DNA from: an uncultured Ruminococcus sp.
GTDB taxonomy: Bacteria > Bacillota > Clostridia > Oscillospirales > Ruminococcaceae
Direction: 5' to 3'
Assembly: GCA_947175005.1 (NCBI GenBank)
Contig: CAMWLD010000052.1
Location: 1-10,049 of the forward strand
Length of the DNA stretch: 10,049 nt
Position numbers and translations under genes: made by a program. Below the pieces are notes generated by a model. The model was not told the DNA's origin. It ran no database searches and worked only from the letters and a program-made list of their open reading frames with translations. This document shows positions 5,692 through 10,049 of the stretch, one piece after another; positions within the stretch are counted from its first letter, which is position 1; each line of letters begins with the position of its first letter.

Positions 5692-7563
5692 ATGAAAATA
5701 AGAAGAATGCTGGCGGGTACGCTGGCGGTTGCAATGATGGCAGCCCTTACGGGATGCGGAGGCGCTACTACTCCCGATGTTCCCTCTTCAGGGGGCGGTA
5801 ACGGTGACGTTGTGGCGGACGCAGGGACTCCCGACGATGACGGCGCGGGCGGCGGAGATGTTGGCAACGATGATGCAGGCAACGGTGATGCCACTTCTGC
5901 AAGCTCCTCGGACAGCAGAGATGTGAAGGCCGAGCTTGCCGACATTTACGGCGATGACACCATTCAGCTTACCTGCTACAGTCAGCTGGCCAACTACAAC
6001 GGCAAGCTTACAGGCTGGTTTGCGGAGGTCCTGAAGAGAGAGTTTAACTGCGAGATCACCATTATTCCCGATTCCGAGGGTATGTTTGACACCCGTATGG
6101 AGGCAGGAAACCTTGGAGACCTGGTCATTTTCGGCTCCAATGGCGAGCAGTATCAGAGAGCTGCTTCCGGCGGACTGCTCTTTGACTGGGATGAGGACGA
6201 TGTTCTTTCCGATTTCGGTCCTTATGTAAAGGAGCATATGCCCTACGCCATTGCAAACAACGCACGCTTTAACGAGAGCTTCGGCGCACCCAATGTGATC
6301 TACGGCATCGGGCACAATATAGCTTCCTCTCCCGAAGATCACGAGGCATTTTTCTATACCATGGACCTGCGCTGGGATCTGTACAAGGAACTGAACTATC
6401 CCAAGCTTTCCACTATGGAGGATCTCTTTGACACATTTGTGAAAATGAAAGAGATATGCCCCAAGGATGAAAACGGCAACGAGACCTATGCCATGAGCCT
6501 GTGGCCCGACTGGGACGGCAACATGGTAATGTACATAAAGGCTTTTGCTACCTGCTACTGGGGATATGACGAGATGGGCTTCGGTCTTTATGATGTTGAG
6601 ACCGGCGAATATCACGACGCTCTTGAAGAGAACGGACCTTATCTTAAAGCTCTCAAGTTCTTCAACAGGCTCAATCAGGCAGGTCTTATCGACCCTAACT
6701 CAATGACTCAGACCTATAATGAGATGAGCGAGAAGGTACAGGCAGGCGGCGTATTCTACTCAATCTTTGACTATGCAGGTTCTCAGCTTTACAACTCTGA
6801 AACTCACCTTGAGGCAAACAAGGCTATGTATCCTGTAATTCCCGATGACGCTACGCCTCTTTGCTACGGTATGAACGTACTGGGCGGCAACAGAATTTGG
6901 AGTATCGGTGCGAACACCGAGTATCCCGAGCTTTGCATGGCTATAATCAACTACCTTTCTACTCCCGAGGGATATATGACCTATTGGTGGGGTCCCAAGG
7001 CTCTTTGCTGGTATTATGATGATGAGGGCAACACCTGCTTTACCGATCTGGGCGAGACTGCCTACAAGGACAGAAAGGGCACTATGATGCCCGAAGAATG
7101 GGGCGGCGGAAGCTTCAACGACGGCACATTCCAGGCTAACAACACCACCTGGACAAAGGACGCATCCAACCCCGATTCCAACGGTGAGACCTACAACTGC
7201 GAGAACTGGCGCAGCAGACGCGTTGAAGCGCAGTATGACATACTGCAGGATTGGCGTGATTTCTCCGGTGAGCAGACCTTCCAGGAATATATGAACACCG
7301 TCAACTACAAGGTCGCTCTTGCCACTTCCTACAGTGAGTCCGAGAGAAGCGACGAGCTGAAGCTCATATGGGAGCAGGTAAAGAAGTGCATAGTTGACTA
7401 CTCCTGGAGAGCTATTTACGCTTCCAGCGATGAGGAGTACGATCAGATCGTTGCGGAAATGACCGCTAAGTGCAAGGAGTACGACCCCAACGGCGAGTGC
7501 CTTGCATGGTGCGAGAATGAAGCTTCTATCAGATGTGCGCTTGAAGATGTTGTAAGAAGCTGA
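5692..7563 (+). CDS. extracellular solute-binding lipoprotein of the carbohydrate ABC importer
   Basis: Captures the oligosaccharide outside the cell and delivers it to the two permeases encoded just upstream. Start ATG 5692 follows AAGGAGG by 6 nt; an in-frame TTG at 5638 has no ribosome binding site and would bury the signal peptide. The N-terminus MKIRRML, a hydrophobic core and the lipobox LTGC (Cys22) make it a diacylglyceryl-anchored lipoprotein. Residues 23-75 are an Asp/Gly/Asn/Ser-rich flexible spacer. The rest resembles LplA/SBP_bac_1-type carbohydrate-binding proteins, with many aromatic residues (for example TYWWGPKALCWYYDDEG) suited to stacking on sugars. At 623 residues it is larger than the usual 420-550. 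The substrate is unknown. Codon use and base composition match its neighbours. Confidence 0.92.
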   Translation: MKIRRMLAGTLAVAMMAALTGCGGATTPDVPSSGGGNGDVVADAGTPDDDGAGGGDVGNDDAGNGDATSASSSDSRDVKAELADIYGDDTIQLTCYSQLANYNGKLTGWFAEVLKREFNCEITIIPDSEGMFDTRMEAGNLGDLVIFGSNGEQYQRAASGGLLFDWDEDDVLSDFGPYVKEHMPYAIANNARFNESFGAPNVIYGIGHNIASSPEDHEAFFYTMDLRWDLYKELNYPKLSTMEDLFDTFVKMKEICPKDENGNETYAMSLWPDWDGNMVMYIKAFATCYWGYDEMGFGLYDVETGEYHDALEENGPYLKALKFFNRLNQAGLIDPNSMTQTYNEMSEKVQAGGVFYSIFDYAGSQLYNSETHLEANKAMYPVIPDDATPLCYGMNVLGGNRIWSIGANTEYPELCMAIINYLSTPEGYMTYWWGPKALCWYYDDEGNTCFTDLGETAYKDRKGTMMPEEWGGGSFNDGTFQANNTTWTKDASNPDSNGETYNCENWRSRRVEAQYDILQDWRDFSGEQTFQEYMNTVNYKVALATSYSESERSDELKLIWEQVKKCIVDYSWRAIYASSDEEYDQIVAEMTAKCKEYDPNGECLAWCENEASIRCALEDVVRS

Positions 7564-7655
7564 TCTGTGGCTTACTGACTTTAGTTTACCACAAAAGTTC
7601 TTTAATGTCTTGCAAAAAAGCGACATCCGAATTTCAAAAGCATAATTTTTAAGGG

Positions 7656-7691
7656 TGGATATTTTCCCCGTTAATTCGGGGAAAATATCCA
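7656..7691 (+). terminator. likely terminator of the ABC transporter operon
   Basis: GGATATTTTCCCCG (7657-7670) and CGGGGAAAATATCC (7677-7690) form a perfect 14-bp stem around TTAATT, extendable by one T-A pair. It begins 93 nt after the lipoprotein stop codon. The 3' flank ATTGTGTTAATG is only weakly T-rich, so it may act partly as a 3'-end stability hairpin instead of, or as well as, an intrinsic terminator. Confidence 0.55.
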
Positions 7692-7728
7692 TTGTGTTAA
7701 TGACTCGCCGCTTCTTTATTATAAACCG

Positions 7729-7741
7729 TGACACGGTGTCA
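7729..7741. promoter_or_regulatory. 13-nt palindrome TGACAC-G-GTGTCA
   Basis: Perfect dyad TGACAC/GTGTCA around a single central G, overlapping a second small dyad ACCGT-GAC-ACGGT. It lies between the operon-end hairpin and the DUF624 gene, where an operator would be expected. No matching regulator is identified. Confidence 0.35.
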
Positions 7742-7880
7742 GAGTCAAGAGGCCGAATGTAAATGTTTTAAGAGATTTTTGTTGAAATTATATTAATAAC
7801 CTGCGTGGGACCAATGAGGAAATGCAATGGGTCTGGCAGGATATTATTGTAAAAAAGCGACATACAAAAAGGAGAAAAAG

Positions 7881-7918
7881 TTTGAAGGCAACAAAGTCCC
7901 CCTAAGCTTCAAAGCATT
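7881..7918 (+). promoter_or_regulatory. terminator-like leader stem before the DUF624 gene
   Basis: TTTGAAG (7881-7887) pairs perfectly with CTTCAAA (7907-7913), followed by GCATTTTTG. An AAGGAG-like site (about 7869-7874) precedes a seven-codon TTG-initiated frame (7882-7905) that lies within the loop region. The stem is AT-rich and weak, so attenuation is only a possibility; the dyad itself is seen directly. Confidence 0.3.
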
Positions 7919-7953
7919 TTTGATGTACAAGATTAAGTAAAGGAGCCCAAAAA

Positions 7954-8592
7954 ATGTCCAATCTTTTTAGCCCCGAGGGCAAGCTTTATAAATTTATGTC
8001 GGGGTTTACCGACGTATTCAAGCTGAATATGCTGTGGCTGCTGTTCAGTCTGCCCATTGTCACAATGGGGGCTGCAACTATTGCCGTAAGCACTGTGACC
8101 CTGCACATGGTTGACGAAGAAGAGGGGCACGTGGGGGCGGAATTTCTTGCTGCATTCAAAAGCAATTTGAGGCAGGGGATAGCCATGAGCTTTTTTACCA
8201 TTATCCCTGTGTGGGCGCTGTATCTGGACTTTCAAATTGCTAATAGCGACGCCGCCGAAAATCCTTTGTTCCTGCTGATCGTGGGGCTGGTGAGCGCCTA
8301 TATCATCATATTTTCCCTGCTGTACGTTTACCCGCTGCTGGCAAGATACGAGAACACGGTACTGGGCAGTCTCAAAAATTCCTTTCGCATTTCCATGAAA
8401 TATTTTATGCGCTCACTTTTGCTTCTTGCAATACTGGTGCTGGAGCTGGCGCTGATATTCTGGAGCGAAACAACGATTTTCATAGGGATTTTAATAGGCC
8501 CTGTTTTCGTGAACTACACAATCAGCGGTTTTGCAAGCGCCATTTTTAAGGAATTGGAAAAGATTCCCGGAACGGTTACCCAAAAGGAATGA
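7954..8592 (+). CDS. DUF624 (YesL-like) membrane protein
   Basis: A 212-residue integral membrane protein of the DUF624/YesL family, whose members are commonly encoded beside LplB/YtcP-type sugar importers in Firmicutes; the biochemical role is not established. ATG 7954 follows AGGAG (7941-7945) by 8 nt. The N-terminal FSPEGKLYKFMSGFTDVFKLNMLWLLFSLPI pattern (5-35, split here by a helix start near 24), the TMGAATIA turn and five hydrophobic helices (about 24-47, 75-93, 104-128, 152-170, 173-196) match the family. The conserved ending near FKELEK is also typical. It is 390 bp from the importer operon and separated by hairpins, so it is probably a separate transcript though functionally linked. 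The stop codon lies inside an inverted repeat. Confidence 0.88.
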   Translation: MSNLFSPEGKLYKFMSGFTDVFKLNMLWLLFSLPIVTMGAATIAVSTVTLHMVDEEEGHVGAEFLAAFKSNLRQGIAMSFFTIIPVWALYLDFQIANSDAAENPLFLLIVGLVSAYIIIFSLLYVYPLLARYENTVLGSLKNSFRISMKYFMRSLLLLAILVLELALIFWSETTIFIGILIGPVFVNYTISGFASAIFKELEKIPGTVTQKE

Positions 8593-8628
8593 TATTTCAC
8601 AATATGAATTTGGAAATAATATCCTTTT
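8582..8628. terminator. AT-rich inverted repeat at the end of the DUF624 gene
   Basis: AAAAGGA (8582-8588) pairs with TCCTTTT (8622-8628), and inner TATTTC (8593-8598) pairs with GAAATA (8613-8618), with a small internal loop. It overlaps the DUF624 stop codon and ends in TTTT. It could be a weak terminator for the + strand. Any transcript from the minus-strand promoter at 8637-8665 would begin right at this element. Confidence 0.35.
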
Positions 8629-8636
8629 ACTAAATG

Positions 8637-8665
8637 ATTATAACATATTCGCGAATAACTGTCAA
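8637..8665 (-). promoter_or_regulatory. perfect consensus promoter on the minus strand
   Basis: On the minus strand TTGACA (plus 8660-8665) is followed by exactly 17 bp and TATAAT (plus 8637-8642): all 12 consensus bases with ideal spacing. It points left, with a predicted start near 8630, and would transcribe antisense through the DUF624 gene. I find no credible minus-strand gene there. Either it makes an antisense or small RNA, or it serves something not visible here. Confidence 0.65.
8646..8657. promoter_or_regulatory. 12-bp perfect palindrome TATTCGCGAATA, candidate operator
   Basis: A perfect palindrome centred on CGCG lies inside the 17-bp spacer of the minus-strand consensus promoter, about 70 bp upstream of the small ribbon-helix-helix gene. 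A dimer bound here would block that promoter. The adjacent gene is an obvious candidate binder, but this is inference. Confidence 0.45.
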
Positions 8666-8694
8666 TTAACTTAATATAGATATTTTATTAATAT
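8666..8694 (+). promoter_or_regulatory. possible promoter for the ribbon-helix-helix gene (TTAACT-17-TAATAT)
   Basis: TTAACT (8666-8671) and TAATAT (8689-8694) are spaced 17 bp in very AT-rich DNA, about 30 bp before the ribosome binding site. Several alternative AT-rich -10 hexamers overlap, so the exact element is uncertain. Confidence 0.35.
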
Positions 8695-8725
8695 TCTGTG
8701 CGCTTATTAAAATGAGGTGGAAAAA

Positions 8726-8926
8726 TTGGATAAAAAGTACATTGAACGCCCCAAGGAATTTGATCGGAAGGAATATACGAAAAAATATTGCAAGGCTCAT
8801 TACAAGGATTTTTCCACGAAAATTCTGCCGGAGCTGTATCTGCGCATTGCCAATTATTGCAGTGCTGCGGGTATCAGCAAGGCAGAATTTTTGCGTCGTG
8901 CCATTGATAAGCTTGAAGAAATATAA
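8726..8926 (+). CDS. small ribbon-helix-helix-like protein
   Basis: A 66-residue protein with a charged, lysine/tyrosine-rich N-terminus (1-27) followed by a pattern typical of Arc/CopG/MetJ-type DNA-binding proteins: a short strand FSTKIL (29-34), helix PELYLRIANYCSAAG (35-49), the turn ISKAE (50-54) and helix FLRRAIDKLEE (55-65). Such proteins bind DNA as dimers through the paired strands and act as repressors or antitoxins. No toxin-like gene adjoins, so a stand-alone regulator is more likely. The start is taken as TTG 8726, because AGGTGG (8715-8720) is 5 nt upstream; the in-frame GTG at 8717 lies inside that site. It is followed 45 nt later by a strong terminator. The fold is judged from pattern alone. 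Confidence 0.72.
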   Translation: MDKKYIERPKEFDRKEYTKKYCKAHYKDFSTKILPELYLRIANYCSAAGISKAEFLRRAIDKLEEI

Positions 8927-8971
8927 ATTATCGGCTGTAGGTATGCCGCTCTGTGAAAAGGATAAAAAATC

Positions 8972-9010
8972 CCCCTTTGCCGAAAAACTCGGTAAAGGGG
9001 TCAATATTTT
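8972..9010. terminator. bidirectional intrinsic terminator between convergent genes
   Basis: CCCCTTT (8972-8978) pairs with AAAGGGG (8994-9000), a G-T wobble follows, then CCGA (8980-8983) pairs with TCGG (8989-8992) around loop AAAAC. On the plus strand TCAATATTTTCTTTT follows; on the minus strand ATTTTTTATCC follows. It can end both the small + strand gene and the minus-strand GGDEF gene, whose stop codon is 14 nt away. Confidence 0.85.
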
Positions 9011-9013
9011 CTT

Positions 9014-10049
9014 TTAATTTTTGGGTTCTTTGAGTATATTCCTGTTTTTGTTTTTCTTATCGCTGTAGAGGGCGGCGTCCGCCTTGTCCATAAACTGCTG
9101 TATGTTCAGGTCGGGCGAACATACTATTTCGCAAATGCCTATACTCATGGTAACGTTATAGGGCTTGTCGCTCTTTTCGTTATGGGCGGCGGCGATCTTT
9201 TTTATTCGGGAGGGCAGGGAGTGCATGATCTCCGCGTCATCGCAGATAGCGTATGCCGCAAATTCGTCTCCGCCTATTCTTGCAACCACATCATCCGCAC
9301 GCAGACCGCTTTTAAGGTAATTCGCTGCGGTAACAATGGCATAGTCGCCGTCGTCATGGCCGAAGGTATCGTTGATGGTCTTGAGATTGTCAAGGTCGCC
9401 GAAAATAAGCACGGAGCGTCTGCCTTGGTTTTCGGGAGCTTTGAGAATGCGGTTCGCTCCTGCGTAGAAGCCGCGGCGGTTGTATATCCCCGTAAGCTCG
9501 TCGGACATGGAGATTCGGTTGAGAAGATTGTTCCTCGTCTGTGCAACGTCCAGTGATTCCTCCAGCTGGGTCACAAGGTTAGTCAGCTTTATGGCGGTGC
9601 ATATTTGCGGGGTTATGGAGTAGATGTAGGGGAAATACTCGTTCTCCAGCTCGCAGACAATGACCCCGTACTGCTCCTCGTTCACGAACAGGGGGGATAT
9701 TATCATGGTACGCCGCCTGTCCTTGGGGGTGTACTCGTTGCAGAGAATATCATTGATGTGTATTCTCCTTGCCTCGCCCGTTACCGCCGCCAGCTTGTCA
9801 CCGTCGTGATACGCTTGCAGGTTTACCATATCGGGAACTTCCCACTCGGTTTTTGCAGTGTGGATAAGGGGCGCTTCATAGGTGTAGATATAGCTGCTGT
9901 CCATATGCACACGGTAAAGATTATTGACAATGGAGAAGAAGCATTTGCTTTCGTCGCTGCCGTAGACGGTCATATCCTTGGTAATGTTGCTGATAAGGAA
10001 ATGGGTGAAGATCATATCGTCAACGGTGCTGTAGTAAAGCCGTATGAGC
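9014..10049 (-). CDS. diguanylate cyclase (GGDEF protein), N-terminus outside the window
   Basis: Makes the second messenger cyclic di-GMP from two GTP. Numbered from the internal ATG at 10015, the GGDEF domain spans about 170-325: signature DELTGIYNRRGF at its start, the metal-binding FGDLDNLKTINDTFGHDDGD, and an intact active site GGDEF (248-252; plus 9260-9274) preceded five residues earlier by RADD, which fits the RxxD inhibitory product-binding site. Upstream, residues 1-140 look like a GAF-type sensory domain (PLFVNEEQYGVIVCELENE), joined by a helical linker with the LEESLDVAQTRNNLLNRI pattern usual for signal-transmitting coiled coils. The frame stays open through the window edge and ATG 10015 has no ribosome binding site, so I treat the gene as truncated at its 5' end. 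The full protein may carry a further sensor domain. It converges on the + strand genes, sharing a terminator. Confidence 0.93.
   Translation of the reverse strand, partial: LIRLYYSTVDDMIFTHFLISNITKDMTVYGSDESKCFFSIVNNLYRVHMDSSYIYTYEAPLIHTAKTEWEVPDMVNLQAYHDGDKLAAVTGEARRIHINDILCNEYTPKDRRRTMIISPLFVNEEQYGVIVCELENEYFPYIYSITPQICTAIKLTNLVTQLEESLDVAQTRNNLLNRISMSDELTGIYNRRGFYAGANRILKAPENQGRRSVLIFGDLDNLKTINDTFGHDDGDYAIVTAANYLKSGLRADDVVARIGGDEFAAYAICDDAEIMHSLPSRIKKIAAAHNEKSDKPYNVTMSIGICEIVCSPDLNIQQFMDKADAALYSDKKNKNRNILKEPKN

Larger units (their letters stand above)
7610..7863 (+). repeat. 17-nt direct repeat pair TTGYAAAAAAGCGACAT
   Basis: TTGCAAAAAAGCGACAT (7610-7626) and TTGTAAAAAAGCGACAT (7847-7863) differ at one base and lie 237 bp apart in the same spacer. 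Chance identity of 16 of 17 bases is unlikely. It could be a repeated protein-binding site or the direct-repeat footprint of a past insertion or duplication. The coordinates span both copies. Confidence 0.6.
7564..7953. other. structured gene-free spacer before the DUF624 gene
   Basis: This 390-bp gap contains a long perfect hairpin (7656-7691), a near-identical direct repeat (7610-7626 and 7847-7863), a TGACAC-G-GTGTCA palindrome (7729-7741), paired elements CCTGC/GCAGG and GACC/GGTC (about 7800-7840), and a terminator-like AT-rich stem (7881-7918). Weak -10-like TATATT lies at 7789-7794 without a good -35. I recognise no known riboswitch class, tRNA or protein gene in it. Confidence 0.55.

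Noticed and set aside
5788..7734. Long minus-strand frames of 275 and 324 codons opposite the binding-protein gene
   Set aside because: The plus-strand lipoprotein has a ribosome binding site, a lipobox and operon context. The antisense frames show no domain and arise from codon bias on the other strand.
7800..7953. Known riboswitch classes (cyclic di-GMP, preQ1, SAM, fluoride, cobalamin) in the DUF624 leader
   Set aside because: None of the conserved core sequences I know for these classes is present; only unassigned pairings are seen.
8726..8926. Toxin-antitoxin pair built around the ribbon-helix-helix protein
   Set aside because: The next gene is a convergent diguanylate cyclase beyond a terminator and the upstream gene is a DUF624 membrane protein; there is no toxin-like partner.
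9182..9556. A plus-strand frame of 124 codons opposite the GGDEF gene
   Set aside because: It lies opposite the conserved GGDEF domain, which is certain; the frame is a mirror product of its codon use.
1..10049. CRISPR array, insertion sequence, prophage or defence island
   Set aside because: No regularly spaced repeats, transposase, integrase, nuclease or phage gene is visible; every large frame is explained by metabolic, transport or signalling genes.

Overview
The window looks like chromosomal DNA from an anaerobic, carbohydrate-degrading Firmicute, most likely a Ruminococcus-type member of the Oscillospiraceae. The grounds are strong AGGAGG-type ribosome binding sites, near-consensus sigma-70/SigA promoters, moderate-GC genes with AT-rich spacers, a polysaccharide ABC importer without its own ATPase, a DUF624/YesL membrane protein, and a secreted protein ending in a gram-positive sorting-like tail. 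The taxonomic call is inference.

Layout: (1) 157-1608 (+), glycogen synthase glgA. (2) 1609-2069, a gene-free spacer with a GAGGCAAGAGG repeat, a LacI/CcpA-like operator sequence, AT-rich inverted repeats and a near-consensus promoter. (3) 2070-2843 (+), a small secreted surface protein of unknown function with an Ala/Glu/Pro/Thr linker and a KTG-hydrophobic-KKK tail. (4) 2844-3114, a spacer packed with inverted repeats. (5) 3115-7563 (+), an apparent operon of two permeases (LplB-like and YtcP-like) and a very large solute-binding lipoprotein. (6) 7564-7953, a structured spacer containing a 14-bp perfect hairpin, a 17-nt near-identical direct repeat and a 13-nt palindrome. (7) 7954-8592 (+), a DUF624 (YesL-like) membrane protein. 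(8) 8726-8926 (+), a 66-residue ribbon-helix-helix-like protein starting at TTG. (9) A strong bidirectional terminator. (10) 9014 to the window end (-), a diguanylate cyclase whose N-terminus lies outside the window.

The likely working unit is carbohydrate acquisition and storage. The lipoprotein captures an oligosaccharide and the two permeases carry it across the membrane, powered by a shared MsmX-type ATPase encoded elsewhere. The DUF624 protein belongs to a family often found with such importers. GlgA turns ADP-glucose into storage glucan. No glycoside hydrolase in the window reveals the sugar.

I see no CRISPR array, insertion sequence, tRNA, rRNA or clear new defence or mobile system. 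The strongest unexplained signal is a 12/12 consensus promoter (TTGACA, 17 bp, TATAAT) on the minus strand at 8637-8665. Its spacer holds a perfect 12-bp palindrome, it points antisense into the DUF624 gene, and it lies just upstream of the small DNA-binding-type gene.
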